A stretch of DNA of 64,000 nt from Bacillus sp. CH30_1T (GCF_008364765.1 NZ_VTUY01000014.1:16473-80472), one strand, 5' to 3'. Positions 18,010 through 27,273 are shown, counted from the first letter of the stretch. A program made the numbers and translations. Notes: generated by a model not told the origin, from the letters alone.

Positions 18010-18498
18010 TTAATATAAGCTCTGTTTTATTGAATTCCTACGTATAATTTGTTTCAATCGTTCTTCACAAAGCTCTGGAGAGACCAGGAACATATCTGAC
18101 ATTTGTTTAATGACATCTCTATCATTGAAGGGGATAAATTTAATCATGTGGTAAGGGATAGCTGCATACTGAGTAAAATGATGTGCATCCCATTCTTGTA
18201 GTTCTCTAAAAGAAGAGGGCATGATGGACTGTATCCCTGAATGCCTTAAGATATGGCATAACTCATGAAAGAAAATTTCTCTGTGCTTTTCGAACGGTTC
18301 TCTACTGTCTATTACAATGTCTTGATATCTTCCGATTACATGAAAACTGCTGGGTATAGGTTTTTTCTTTACATAAATACCTAGGAACCTTGATATTCTT
18401 TCCTCACTTATAGAATTTGGAGTTGTTATTCCAAGATTCATATAGAATCTTGAAACCCAATCTTCTAATTCGGTGGTCCTGTATGCTAACTGGTACAT
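18010..18498 (-). CDS. immA: ImmA/IrrE-family metalloprotease (antirepressor)
   Basis: 162 aa from ATG 18498 (GAGGTGAAC upstream). Zinc motif HELCHILRH with a downstream EWDAHHF glutamate region. ImmA of ICEBs1 cleaves the phage-type repressor ImmR after DNA damage; the likely target here is the CI-like protein encoded 10 kb away. Normally immA and the repressor gene are adjacent, so the separation is unusual. An SOS-like box lies 25 bases upstream of the start. Confidence 0.88.
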   Translation of the reverse strand: MYQLAYRTTELEDWVSRFYMNLGITTPNSISEERISRFLGIYVKKKPIPSSFHVIGRYQDIVIDSREPFEKHREIFFHELCHILRHSGIQSIMPSSFRELQEWDAHHFTQYAAIPYHMIKFIPFNDRDVIKQMSDMFLVSPELCEERLKQIIRRNSIKQSLY

Positions 18499-18522
18499 TT
18501 TGTTCACCTCGGAAACATTATA

Positions 18523-18536
18523 CAAACATACGTTCT
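18523..18536 (-). promoter_or_regulatory. LexA (DinR) box upstream of immA
   Basis: On the minus strand AGAACGTATGTTTG, differing from the Bacillus SOS consensus CGAACRNRYGTTYG only at the first base. It lies between the predicted promoter region and the ribosome site of immA. Confidence 0.65.
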
Positions 18537-18654
18537 GTTTTTCAACTGAATTAATTTTTATTATATCCACTCCATTTATTAGAGAATAGTTTGGTTCATC
18601 AGATTAATTTGAGTTTTTAGAAAAGAATTACTTCTTATTTTTCTACATTTTTTT

Positions 18655-18683
18655 ACATAATGTTTAAATTATGGTGTTATAAT
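18655..18683 (+). promoter_or_regulatory. Extended -10 promoter for the chemoreceptor gene
   Basis: TGTTATAAT at 18675-18683 is an extended -10; the -35 is weak. It looks like a vegetative sigma-A promoter rather than a sigma-D motility promoter, and leaves a leader of about 110 bases. Confidence 0.5.
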
Positions 18684-18801
18684 CAATTTTTGAAATAATG
18701 ATTTGAAAGTCTCACGAAAAGTAATTTTATGTAAATTAAAAAGGTAATAAGTTTGTGTATGAAAAGGGGAAATTTCTAAAAACAATCAAGGGGGAACAAT
18801 T

Positions 18802-20880
18802 ATGTTGAAAAGTTTGCAAAGTAAGTTTGGAAAAAGGGAAGGGTCCAAAACTGCTTTTTCATTCAATAGCCTACGGATGAAGATGATTTTGATTTTTTTA
18901 TCGGTATTTACCATCATTCTAATTGGATTAGCTGTTTTTCTATACTCCCAACAAAGTGTAAAAATAAAAGACGATGTACAGAAAAAATCAGAATCGATTG
19001 TGAAACAAATCGACTTTGGTATTAATATGTTTCTTGAAAAATATGATTCAAATATCGATATTTTAAGTAATCAAGCTCTTATAGCTGATTATTTAAAGGG
19101 TTCAGTAAATAAGAAAGAAGAAAATTCCTTTGAATCTAAACTACTTCAAACAAGAGTTTCAAATGAATTTGCATCCTTTATTAGGAATAATCCAGCAGTA
19201 ACAAATATCTATGTAACCGGTATGAACAAAAAGATATTAATAGAACCACATGCAACTCTTCCTTCTGATTTTAATCCATTAGAAGCCCCTTGGTTTAAGG
19301 GAGCTAGTGCGAATCTAGATGAAGCCTTTTGGAGTGAACCTTATGAAGATAAATCTTCTGGTGAATTTATTGTGACCTTATCAAAAGTAGTTAAGGAACA
19401 AAATTCAAACAAGGTTTTAGGGGTAATTGCCTTCGATATAAAAATCGATCAGCTAAATGAATTAGTAAAATCAATTAATGTTGATTATAGTGGTTATGCG
19501 TTTCTCTTTGATCAGAATGCGGTTGCGATGGTTCATCCAACAGAAAAAGGGAAAAACCTAATGAATCTTGATTTCATTAAAAAAATGTATGATTCCAATG
19601 AAGAAAGTGGAAGATTAGATTACGTTTTTGACAAACAAGAAAGAGTATTATTTTACGACACAATTGACGAAACAAACTGGAAAGTTGGAACTGTATACAT
19701 AGAGAAAAATATGTTAGCGGAAGCAACAGACCTTAGAAACACTTTACTTGTTATTACGATAGCTATCATTTTGATAATCTCTTTAATTACTACTCTAGTT
19801 GCAAGAAATATCACAAAACCTCTAATCGAATTAAACAAACAAGTAAGTAAAGTAGCTCATGGCGATTTAACAGTGTCTGTACAATCAACTTCAGAGGACG
19901 AAGTGGGACAACTTACCAAGAATTTTAATTCTATGGTTGTTAGTATGAGAGAAATAATACATTCTGTACAAAACTCAGTGACTCAAGTAAAAGAGTCGAC
20001 TGAGAACCTAAGTGCCATATCAGAGGAAACTACTGCTTCAAGTGAAGAAATAGCAAGAGCTATGGATGAGGTAGCGAATGGTGCAACACAGGCAGCCTCA
20101 GATGCGGAAGTGGGGAACCAAAGAACCATTGATTTATCTACTCAAATTGAAGAAGTGGACGAAGCATCAAATCAATTAATTTCACTTTCAAATAACGCGT
20201 CCATGACAAGTGAAAATGGATTGAAACAGATGACAAATCTAAAAGAGAAGGCAACTCGATCAAATGAGGTTCTGCACTCAGTTGAATCAGTTATTGAAAA
20301 CCTAACAAAGAAAATTAATGAAATCGATACAGTTATTCATTCCATCAATGAAATTTCTGATCAAACTAATTTGCTTGCACTTAATGCAAGTATTGAGGCT
20401 GCGAGAGCAGGAGAACACGGTAAAGGTTTTGCAGTAGTAGCTGAAGAGGTTAGAAAATTAGCAGAGCAATCAGCCAGGGCAACCGATCAGGTACGACATA
20501 CCATTAAAGATATTCAAAATGAATCTGATCACGCTAAAAACGAGATGAAAACCACTAGATCAATCGCTGATGAACAAAATGTAGTGGTTATAGAAACAGA
20601 AAAAGCGTTCAATTCAATTTCATTAATGATCGATAATATGGTCTCATCTATACAAGGAATTTCACAAAAGGTTGAATTCATGACGAGTCATAAAGATGAT
20701 GTTGTGGGAACTATTCAAAGTATTTCTGCAGCTGCGCAACAATCAGCAGCGGCTAGTGAAGAGGTCAGCGCATCAACTGAGCAGCAATTAACGGCACTAA
20801 ACTCAATTAATGAGTCAGCATCCATATTAAATGAAGCAAGTACAAATTTAGCCGAGATAAGTAACAAATTTAAAGTTTAA
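18802..20880 (+). CDS. Methyl-accepting chemotaxis protein carried by the prophage
   Basis: 692 aa membrane chemoreceptor. TM1 about 27-50, a dCache-like extracellular sensor (about 55-305, with [20 protein letters not shown]), TM2 about 314-333, HAMP (about 334-387), and a coiled-coil signalling domain with the conserved hairpin tip near residue 545 ([20 protein letters not shown]). The tip binds CheA and CheW and the Gln/Glu sites are methylated. The ligand cannot be read from sequence. GGGGGAACAATT precedes the ATG. A complete chemoreceptor within prophage boundaries is unusual. Confidence 0.93.
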   Translation: MLKSLQSKFGKREGSKTAFSFNSLRMKMILIFLSVFTIILIGLAVFLYSQQSVKIKDDVQKKSESIVKQIDFGINMFLEKYDSNIDILSNQALIADYLKGSVNKKEENSFESKLLQTRVSNEFASFIRNNPAVTNIYVTGMNKKILIEPHATLPSDFNPLEAPWFKGASANLDEAFWSEPYEDKSSGEFIVTLSKVVKEQNSNKVLGVIAFDIKIDQLNELVKSINVDYSGYAFLFDQNAVAMVHPTEKGKNLMNLDFIKKMYDSNEESGRLDYVFDKQERVLFYDTIDETNWKVGTVYIEKNMLAEATDLRNTLLVITIAIILIISLITTLVARNITKPLIELNKQVSKVAHGDLTVSVQSTSEDEVGQLTKNFNSMVVSMREIIHSVQNSVTQVKESTENLSAISEETTASSEEIARAMDEVANGATQAASDAEVGNQRTIDLSTQIEEVDEASNQLISLSNNASMTSENGLKQMTNLKEKATRSNEVLHSVESVIENLTKKINEIDTVIHSINEISDQTNLLALNASIEAARAGEHGKGFAVVAEEVRKLAEQSARATDQVRHTIKDIQNESDHAKNEMKTTRSIADEQNVVVIETEKAFNSISLMIDNMVSSIQGISQKVEFMTSHKDDVVGTIQSISAAAQQSAAASEEVSASTEQQLTALNSINESASILNEASTNLAEISNKFKV

Positions 20881-20912
20881 TATACATTAGAAGGAAAAGG
20901 TGTAATAGTAAA

Positions 20913-21161
20913 ATGAGCTCTGAAGAATACAAAATATATTGTTATTGTGTTGAATTTCATTCCGAGTTAAAAAGAAGATTTTCGATGAATGAAACATCTA
21001 TTCAACTTTTTAGAAGGCTCTCAAAAAAGTTAAAGTGTTCTCAAATACAACAAGTGATTCAAGACATTGAACTGATTAAAAGAAGAAATGGGAGTGTATT
21101 GAACTACTTTATCACTTTACTTTATCCCATTTTTAATGCTGACCATAGCAAGCAACCCTGA
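20913..21161 (+). CDS. Hypothetical protein downstream of the chemoreceptor
   Basis: 82 aa, 32 bases after the chemoreceptor stop and before a shared terminator, hence probably one operon. GAAGGAAAAGGTG serves as ribosome site. Basic helical protein with KKLKCSQIQQVIQDIELIKRRN; no motif recognised. It might be a partner of the receptor, but nothing shows that directly. Confidence 0.6.
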   Translation: MSSEEYKIYCYCVEFHSELKRRFSMNETSIQLFRRLSKKLKCSQIQQVIQDIELIKRRNGSVLNYFITLLYPIFNADHSKQP

Positions 21162-21178
21162 AGTAACATAGAAATTAG

Positions 21179-21204
21179 CCTCTTCTTTAAAAGAAGAGGT
21201 TTTT
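21179..21204 (+). terminator. Terminator of the chemoreceptor operon
   Basis: CCTCTTCTTT / AAAGAAGAGG stem followed by five T. Confidence 0.7.
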
Positions 21205-21231
21205 CTTATATTGGTAGAGTCCTGAAAAAAT

Positions 21232-21432
21232 TCAATTATCCATAAATGGTTCGATGTTTTCTTTACACTTCTGACAAGAAATCTCTTTAACCTCTCTAAA
21301 ATAAATTGACTTCATTGCCTGTTTATCATCTTCATAAAAATCAGGATAAGGAATACCACACTCGGTCATTTTAGAATCTTTAATAGCATGTTTTTTGTCA
21401 GACACAGGTCCTTCGATTACAGGGAAAAGCAA
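21232..21432 (-). CDS. Small cysteine-containing hypothetical protein
   Basis: 66 aa. CQKC near the C-terminus and a lone upstream Cys could hold a metal. GGAGG precedes the ATG (GGAGGTTTTAAATTG; a TTG start three codons upstream is also possible). No family recognised. Confidence 0.5.
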   Translation of the reverse strand: MLFPVIEGPVSDKKHAIKDSKMTECGIPYPDFYEDDKQAMKSIYFREVKEISCQKCKENIEPFMDN

Positions 21433-21595
21433 TTTAAAACCTCCGAAAAGTATGAATTATTAAATTGTATTCTATTACGTATCTATAGAGGAAAACATTA
21501 GTAAATTATGGAATGTTTAGTGTAGGGGTCTGGATATGAAGGTTTAGTCTAAAATATAATCATTTTATCAAATTTCATATTAAGGTTGTGAGATA

Positions 21596-21808
21596 TTGAA
21601 TATCACAGAATTTGTCGGAAAAAAAATAAGACATTACAGAAAAAATAAGGGGAAAACATTAGAGGAATTGAGTAGTGCATCTGGACTAACGGTAAATTAT
21701 TTATCAATGATTGAGAAGGGTGAAGCAAATGCTACTCTCATGAAGCTAGAGCCTGTTATTTATGCTTTAGAGATTACCTGGACAGATATTATACCTAAAA
21801 ACGATTGA
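21596..21808 (+). CDS. XRE-family helix-turn-helix protein
   Basis: 70 aa, almost entirely one HTH domain: KKIRHYRKNKGKTLEELSSA, SGLTVNYLSMIEKGEANATL, then LEPVIYALEI. It starts at TTG 21596 behind a weak AAGG. It resembles SinR-like and phage repressor DNA-binding domains but lacks any oligomerisation domain. Target unknown. It ends beside the decayed immA-like fragment, so it could be what remains of a second immunity pair. Confidence 0.75.
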   Translation: MNITEFVGKKIRHYRKNKGKTLEELSSASGLTVNYLSMIEKGEANATLMKLEPVIYALEITWTDIIPKND

Positions 21809-21845
21809 GTACCTCAAGTTTAGTCCTATAAGCAAATCGGTACAA
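21795..21845 (-). pseudogene. Truncated duplicate of the 5' end of an immA gene
   Basis: Minus-strand TTG start (21845) behind GAGGTGAGC. The 16 codons begin LYRFAYRTKLE, parallel to MYQLAYRTTELED of the intact ImmA. The upstream region, including the SOS box, matches that of immA almost base for base. The frame stops at 21795. I read it as the remnant of a second immA-type gene. Confidence 0.6.
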
Positions 21846-21869
21846 TTTGCTCACCTCGGGAATGATACA

Positions 21870-21883
21870 CAAACGTACGTTCG
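21870..21883 (-). promoter_or_regulatory. LexA (DinR) box upstream of the immA-like fragment
   Basis: On the minus strand CGAACGTACGTTTG, a full match to CGAACRNRYGTTYG, in the same position relative to the ribosome site as the box of intact immA. Confidence 0.65.
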
Positions 21884-21929
21884 TAAAATCAATCGAAAAA
21901 TGACAAAACATGCGTATGCTATGGAAGAA

Positions 21930-21963
21930 AAAAACACCTATCTATTGTCTAGAAAGGTGTTTC
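21930..21963 (-). terminator. Terminator of the minus-strand membrane gene
   Basis: AAACACC...CTA / TAG...GGTGTTT stem, followed on the minus strand by a T run. Confidence 0.6.
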
Positions 21964-21983
21964 AAATTAACCAAGCTTATTAT

Positions 21984-22841
21984 TTATTTGAGGCTTTCTT
22001 CATTATTTTTAACAACTTTTCTATATTCGTAATAAGAGTTTGAATCAAAGTTATACAATACATAACAATCTGTATCACTTTCCCTTACAAGAACGGCTCT
22101 ATTTCCATCTAAATTATATTTAAAGATTAATTGGTCCTTTTCAATCGACTGGTTATCTAAAACAGAAAAGTAATAAGTTACTGTTAACTCTTCAGTAAAT
22201 TTTTTTAATACGAAATTGTAAAGAAAATAAAGACCTACTGGTAGAAAGATTGTTACTAAAAAATTAACTATACTTTGCGGCATAGTAGTTACAAATATAA
22301 AATAAATTAAAGTTACATAAAAAAACAAAGTTGTTACGATATTAATATAAATTATAAGCTGAAAAACTGTGCTTTTAAATATTTTAATTCTAAAGAATAA
22401 TGTTTGCAGGATTTTTGGATTCTTCAACCCTTTAATCAGAATTAATGGTGTAAGAAGAATAAATGATAGTGTACAAATCAAAAGGTTTAATAAAACTGCC
22501 ATAATTAAAAATTGTTTATTAATATCTAAGAATCCTAATAGAAAAATAACTAATATTGAATAACTAAAATAACTTACTAACATGACTAAAGGTCCTTTTG
22601 CTTTATTTAGTAAGTCTACAAAGCTTTTTTCTTTTCTGGTTAGTACTAATCTTTCAAATCCATCCATAGTTAAAAGAGCATGCGATTTTTTAAATAAGGG
22701 AAAAAGTGAAAGTACTGTGCCTCCAAGTATTATTAGTAGAATAATAATCTCTGTTGAAGAGTTTAATTCTTGAAAATCTTTTAGTGAAATTATTGTTTTT
22801 TCTAATTCGTCTAATTTTGGTAATTTCATGTTTTGCTCCAT
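21984..22841 (-). CDS. Multi-span membrane protein of unknown function
   Basis: 285 aa with about five hydrophobic segments (near 28-47, 85-105, 112-135, 160-185, 192-212) and a C-terminal cytoplasmic domain with repeated Tyr and Asp (residues 215-285). AT-rich codon use compared with host genes. It lies in the accessory block between integrase and repressor, where prophages often carry superinfection-exclusion or defence genes. No family recognised. Confidence 0.7.
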   Translation of the reverse strand: MEQNMKLPKLDELEKTIISLKDFQELNSSTEIIILLIILGGTVLSLFPLFKKSHALLTMDGFERLVLTRKEKSFVDLLNKAKGPLVMLVSYFSYSILVIFLLGFLDINKQFLIMAVLLNLLICTLSFILLTPLILIKGLKNPKILQTLFFRIKIFKSTVFQLIIYINIVTTLFFYVTLIYFIFVTTMPQSIVNFLVTIFLPVGLYFLYNFVLKKFTEELTVTYYFSVLDNQSIEKDQLIFKYNLDGNRAVLVRESDTDCYVLYNFDSNSYYEYRKVVKNNEESLK

Positions 22842-22965
22842 TTCTTTTGAAGTTTGTGATTTTTTGTCTTAACAAGTATAAAATGAAACTATATACCTAT
22901 CAATCTCATTTTTATATTCAGTTTATTCTTTTAGTTATTAAAAATAGTGGGAAGGAGTGGTTTGG

Positions 22966-23418
22966 TTGAATAATTTCCAACGTGTAGATTCAATAAGCAA
23001 TGCTCATGCGGGTAGAGAATTCGAGGATTCTGCATATAAGTATTTTCAGGGCTTAGGCATTCCAGTTAGTAAGGCAGTAAGTGTACCATGTGGTGTGTCG
23101 GATTTTAAGAAGCAGCATGTATTCGACTTAGGAAACACCCAAGAAGGAAGCAAAGTAATAATTGAATGTAAGTCACACAGGTGGACTAGTGGGGGAAACG
23201 TTCCAAGTGCTAAATTAACAGTTTGGAACGAGGCTATGTATTATTTCATGGCAGCTCCTGAAGGTTACCGAAAAGTGTTCTTTGTTTTAAGAGATTATTG
23301 TGGAAAAAGAGGGTTAACTTTAGCCGAATACTATGTAGATAAATATAAACATCTTATACCAAAAGATGTAGAGATATGGGAGTATAATCAACCTAATGAT
23401 ACAGTGAAGGTCATATAA
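22966..23418 (+). CDS. Small PD-(D/E)XK-like nuclease
   Basis: 150 aa from TTG 22966 (GAAGGAG eight bases upstream; a GTG at 22957 overlaps that site). Core pattern: Glu in AHAGREFEDSAYKYF, Asp in HVFDLGN, then KVIIECKSHRWTSGG, which fits the PD-(D/E)XK restriction-endonuclease fold. It has no methylase partner nearby. Possibly a defence or DNA-processing nuclease; the substrate is not evident. Confidence 0.6.
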   Translation: MNNFQRVDSISNAHAGREFEDSAYKYFQGLGIPVSKAVSVPCGVSDFKKQHVFDLGNTQEGSKVIIECKSHRWTSGGNVPSAKLTVWNEAMYYFMAAPEGYRKVFFVLRDYCGKRGLTLAEYYVDKYKHLIPKDVEIWEYNQPNDTVKVI

Positions 23419-23439
23419 TAACCTCGATAAATTTCTAGC

Positions 23440-23462
23440 CCCCTTATTTGAAGGGGACTTGT
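23440..23462. terminator. Short hairpin between convergent genes
   Basis: CCCCTT / AAGGGG stem with a 5-base loop, followed by ACTTGTTT. Weak. Confidence 0.4.
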
Positions 23463-24962
23463 TTAAATTTTAATAAAAAAAGTTAATATTGTTGATATAA
23501 GAAGTAAAACCATAATCTCAATAATCCAAAGTCTGGTGTACCTTTTTACAGTAGTTCTAATAAAATTTTTGCTGTCTAATAAGTGAGTATGACTAAATAA
23601 ATTGTTCAATTCCCTAGGCTCAAAAATGTCCTCATATATTTTTTTCATTGAAAAGAAGTAATCTTCATTAGAATCTATTTCGTTCTTATATTGTTTCAAG
23701 GTAATAGTTAAATATATAGAAGATATAAACAAAAAGCCAATAGTAATAATGAATTTTTCGGTGTTAAAGATCTTACTATCCGGGTTTGAAGATAAAGAGT
23801 TAAAAATAAACAGAGATATAAAATATGTTAATAATGTCAGATTATTATTTTTGAAACTGGAAATAAAAAATTGGTTTACTTCCTTACTTTTGACTGAAAT
23901 CTCAGTTACAACTTCAGCGACCTTATTTTTAGTTTCTATATATTTCTCAACATTCTCTTTAAGATAAATTGCATGGGCTGACTGAATAGCATTTATACAG
24001 TCAACAGCCAAATGCCAATTCCCATTCATTGTTTTAAAATATCTACCAATAATATTTCTGGCCAATTCTAGTTTATCATGTGGATCGCGCTCTAGATAAA
24101 TCCATTCATATATATCAAAAAATGAATGCACATCAGATATTGCTAATTCGGAAAAGTCCCCACCAAATTTTATGAATTTATGACCGAAGAGATTGAATGA
24201 GATATGATCGTGATTAGTTATTTCAGATGAATTAGCTATGAATGAAATAGATAACAAAATCTTTAACTTAGCAAAAACATCTCCAAGAATGCTAGCTGTG
24301 CTTATTTCATTATGAAAGTCATCGGGAAGAAATTTGTACTTTGCTAATGTTTGTGGACTCGTGTTTGCTAGCCGATTCTTGATTGTTTGCATTCTAAAGG
24401 AGCTGTTTGGGTAATCATTAATCTCTATTTCATCACCAGCATTTTGCGTAGCCACAAGCAATAAATCACTTTTGAACAGTACTAGTTTGTCTAATGAATT
24501 TTGGATTTCTAAATTAGTACAATGATTTGGATCAAGAAATTCGTTCATTACATTAAGTAGGTGTTCCAATTTTAGCTTGTTAATATAACTTGTAAAGCTG
24601 TTCAGATCATAAATTGATATTGTATTATTATAATTATTTTTTTTAACCTCATATTTGACATTAACAATTACTTCATCATCGTCAAATGTTAGCTCATTAA
24701 TAGATAAAAGCACTTCATTTACTTTATCAGCATTGTTTAATGGTAAATTAAAAGGGTCGCCACCATCAATTGTAATATTTAAACTTATAGAATCCCTTTT
24801 GTTTATATATTCTTCAATGAAATATATGTCATCAAAATCAAATTCTCTTTTTAATAGGAGGAGGTTTAGAGATAGGGTAAAAGATTGAAAGTTGTCATCC
24901 ATCTTAATAATTTCAACTTTATTTGCTATTTCTTCTTTAAAGTAATCAATTACCCTATTCAT
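23463..24962 (-). CDS. Unknown membrane protein, second gene of a two-gene operon
   Basis: 499 aa. A large N-terminal soluble region (about 1-370, acidic, Asn-rich) is followed by two hydrophobic segments near 375-395 and 405-425 and a third at the C-terminus (about 475-497). It begins three bases after the upstream gene ends, so the two are co-translated. I do not recognise the family. A soluble sensor fused to membrane helices is a common design for abortive-infection effectors, but that is inference from position and architecture only. Confidence 0.75.
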   Translation of the reverse strand: MNRVIDYFKEEIANKVEIIKMDDNFQSFTLSLNLLLLKREFDFDDIYFIEEYINKRDSISLNITIDGGDPFNLPLNNADKVNEVLLSINELTFDDDEVIVNVKYEVKKNNYNNTISIYDLNSFTSYINKLKLEHLLNVMNEFLDPNHCTNLEIQNSLDKLVLFKSDLLLVATQNAGDEIEINDYPNSSFRMQTIKNRLANTSPQTLAKYKFLPDDFHNEISTASILGDVFAKLKILLSISFIANSSEITNHDHISFNLFGHKFIKFGGDFSELAISDVHSFFDIYEWIYLERDPHDKLELARNIIGRYFKTMNGNWHLAVDCINAIQSAHAIYLKENVEKYIETKNKVAEVVTEISVKSKEVNQFFISSFKNNNLTLLTYFISLFIFNSLSSNPDSKIFNTEKFIITIGFLFISSIYLTITLKQYKNEIDSNEDYFFSMKKIYEDIFEPRELNNLFSHTHLLDSKNFIRTTVKRYTRLWIIEIMVLLLISTILTFFIKI

Positions 24963-24965
24963 AAA

Positions 24966-26033
24966 TTACTCCTCCTTTCTCAAAAACTTTTGATAAACTT
25001 CCTCATTTATATCTTTAATTTCTAGTACTTTTTCTCCTAAACCATTTTCCTTTGCAATTATAACATTCTTTAAATTTTTGATGTAATCAGAAGTTCTTAA
25101 TTCAATTTGCTCTGAAAGTTTATAAGAACGTTTAAATCTAGCTTTTATTACCTCTTTTTTAATTTCAAAAGCTGTATCAAATTTACCTTGTTGTCTGAGT
25201 TTTTCTAAAGCGTCTTTTACCTTTGATATTTTCAATTTTTCACTTTCTGGCTCATAATCTCCAATAACATGTTGAACCATATTCTCAAAGTTAAAAGATA
25301 AATTGTTTCTATAATAACCTACTAATGAATTTCTGAGTTCAGTGTAATCTGTTTTAGAAACACTATTGACATTTCTTAATAACACCTTCTCTATTTGGTT
25401 AAACGAATCTTTAGTGTTCTTATCGTCATCGCTTATTTCCGTTAATTCAAGGAAATCTTGTGCCCAGAATGTTGATATTTTTGGATTGGTGTCAGTTACT
25501 ACAATTTCTTTTAATTGATATTCATCATTCACAATATTAAATGTGAAGGCACAGGACTTTTGGGTAGCTTTATTTTCTGGTAAACCAGCTTTTAATAAGG
25601 AGTCCTCTAAACTAATGAAATTTTCTTGATCAATCTTGGAAATTAATATATCGACCGTATCCTCATGTTTACTCAATATAGTTACTAAGCTTCCTTTTTT
25701 TAATTCGGGTAATCCAGAATAACGTTCATTATATTTTCCTTGAGTATATAGTAATCTACCGGCGATAGTTTCAGCATAATTTTCAAAAATAACATCTAAA
25801 TTATCCTTGTCAATATTTGATATCAAGTCATTCACAATCGTTGCTATCTCTGTAGTTTCACTTCTGTATCTATATCCTCGAATATTCTTTGCATTTAAAC
25901 TCTGATAAAAAAGATTTCGAGTATAAGCTTCAATATCATTTGTTGCTATGTTTACACTTAATGCAACGTTATTGGTATTGTCTATTTTATGTACTGCGAA
26001 TAATTTAAAATTAGCTTCTGTAGTAATGGACAT
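24966..26033 (-). CDS. Unknown cytoplasmic protein, first gene of a two-gene operon
   Basis: 355 aa, soluble. The pattern with an N-terminal KLFAVHKIDN, a central RLLYTQGKYNERYSGLPELKKG and C-terminal charged helices loosely recalls nucleoid-associated NA37/YejK proteins, but I am not confident. Its own promoter region is the 250 bases up to 26290. Partner of the membrane protein downstream. No catalytic motif visible. Confidence 0.75.
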   Translation of the reverse strand: MSITTEANFKLFAVHKIDNTNNVALSVNIATNDIEAYTRNLFYQSLNAKNIRGYRYRSETTEIATIVNDLISNIDKDNLDVIFENYAETIAGRLLYTQGKYNERYSGLPELKKGSLVTILSKHEDTVDILISKIDQENFISLEDSLLKAGLPENKATQKSCAFTFNIVNDEYQLKEIVVTDTNPKISTFWAQDFLELTEISDDDKNTKDSFNQIEKVLLRNVNSVSKTDYTELRNSLVGYYRNNLSFNFENMVQHVIGDYEPESEKLKISKVKDALEKLRQQGKFDTAFEIKKEVIKARFKRSYKLSEQIELRTSDYIKNLKNVIIAKENGLGEKVLEIKDINEEVYQKFLRKEE

Positions 26034-26290
26034 TTCTCTATTCCTTTCTTTTACCAGTTGTACTTCTATTTAACCAAATTTCACCACATTTTTACAGGGT
26101 AATTTTAGATTGATAGTCATTTTATGCTATATTTAGTTATGAATAATAAAAGGTGTTTTAGTTGCATAACGGTCTTCAACAATTTAGCTCTTCTTCATAG
26201 TAATCAAACACTCTTGTAACAATGAAAGTAAATAATTCATATTCCACCATAAAAATGAACAATATGAAACTGTTAAAGGAGAGTCTAAAA

Positions 26291-27205
26291 ATGCAAAAGA
26301 AAAAGAACTATTTAATAATACTTTTAACGACCATCTTTATGGTTGGTTGTACGAGCGTAGAAGATGTATCCACTACAGAGGGAGAAACAGATTCACAAGA
26401 AGTAACCACAGTAAGTACAAATGAAAATGATGATGAACCAGTAGTAGAGGAAACACAAACCCAACCAACGAATGAACTGTTCCCAGGATACAAACTTATT
26501 GAAGTTGATGGTGGCGATTTGTCTGGATATCGTGAACCTAACGTCGTCGTTGACATTGGTTATGGGAACCGTGAATATTGGGCATTTACTAATGAATACG
26601 GGCAACTAGTACGTGTCATTGCTGACGAAATCATTATACAAGATGATAGTAAGGAACCTGTATTATCGTCTGGTAGATATTACTCTGATGAGGCAAAGGT
26701 TCCTGGGGTAGAAAGTGACGTTTTAGATGAAGGACATATCATTGCTGATTCTCTCGGAGGGGTATCGAATGCTTATAATATTACCCCGCAAGATAGTACG
26801 CTCAACCGACATGGTGACCAGGCTTACATGGAGGACGTAATCCGTAAAGCAGGTGGAGCGACAAATTTTGAAGCAATTATCACCTATCCAGACACGGAAA
26901 CTCAGATTCCTTCAAGTTATCAGTATACCTATACTTTAATGGGTGAAGAGATTATTGATAGTTTTGACAACGTGAACCCGGATGAAGTAAACGAATCCCT
27001 CGGTTTAACAGAAAGTGAGCCTTCCGATTCAACTTCAACCAGTTCAGAAAAAAGCGGTGATATTTCAAGTGTTGATACAAACGGTAATGGCCAGGTGACG
27101 ATTAAAGAAGCAAAAGACGCAGGTTTTAGTATGCCAATAATGAGTGATCATTGGTTATATCCCTATATGCGCGATAATGATAACGACGGTATGGTAGGGG
27201 AGTAA
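26291..27205 (+). CDS. Secreted lipoprotein nuclease with calcium-binding C-terminus
   Basis: 304 aa from ATG 26291 (AAAGGAGAG upstream; earlier in-frame ATGs lack a site). Lipobox FMVGC, then an acidic Thr/Glu/Ser linker. A DNA/RNA non-specific endonuclease domain follows with DEGHIIADSLGG (catalytic His) and N-x-x-PQDSTLN (metal Asn). The C-terminus has DTNGNGQVTIKEAKDAG and DNDNDGMVGE, an excalibur/EF-hand-like calcium motif. Predicted to degrade DNA outside the membrane. In a prophage this could block DNA uptake or superinfecting phage genomes. Confidence 0.82.
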   Translation: MQKKKNYLIILLTTIFMVGCTSVEDVSTTEGETDSQEVTTVSTNENDDEPVVEETQTQPTNELFPGYKLIEVDGGDLSGYREPNVVVDIGYGNREYWAFTNEYGQLVRVIADEIIIQDDSKEPVLSSGRYYSDEAKVPGVESDVLDEGHIIADSLGGVSNAYNITPQDSTLNRHGDQAYMEDVIRKAGGATNFEAIITYPDTETQIPSSYQYTYTLMGEEIIDSFDNVNPDEVNESLGLTESEPSDSTSTSSEKSGDISSVDTNGNGQVTIKEAKDAGFSMPIMSDHWLYPYMRDNDNDGMVGE

Positions 27206-27245
27206 AATCCGGAACTTTGAGACAAAACAAATATTTAGAGAATAG

Positions 27246-27273
27246 TAAAATCCATGGATAAGCCAACCGATAT
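27246..27273 (+). promoter_or_regulatory. Candidate sigma-D promoter for the CheX-like gene
   Basis: TAAA at 27246-27249, 16 bases, then ACCGATAT at 27266-27273. The sigma-D consensus is TAAA-N14-16-GCCGATAT, so the -10 matches at 7 of 8 bases. The ATG follows 29 bases downstream. Confidence 0.55.

Noticed and set aside
24966..26033. Assignment of the 355-aa protein to the NA37/YejK nucleoid-associated family
   Set aside because: Only loose pattern similarity; not enough to name it without a profile search.
23463..26033. Two-gene operon as the Kiwa defence system
   Set aside because: Kiwa has a small four-helix KwaA and a DUF4868 KwaB; sizes, order and membrane layout do not fit.
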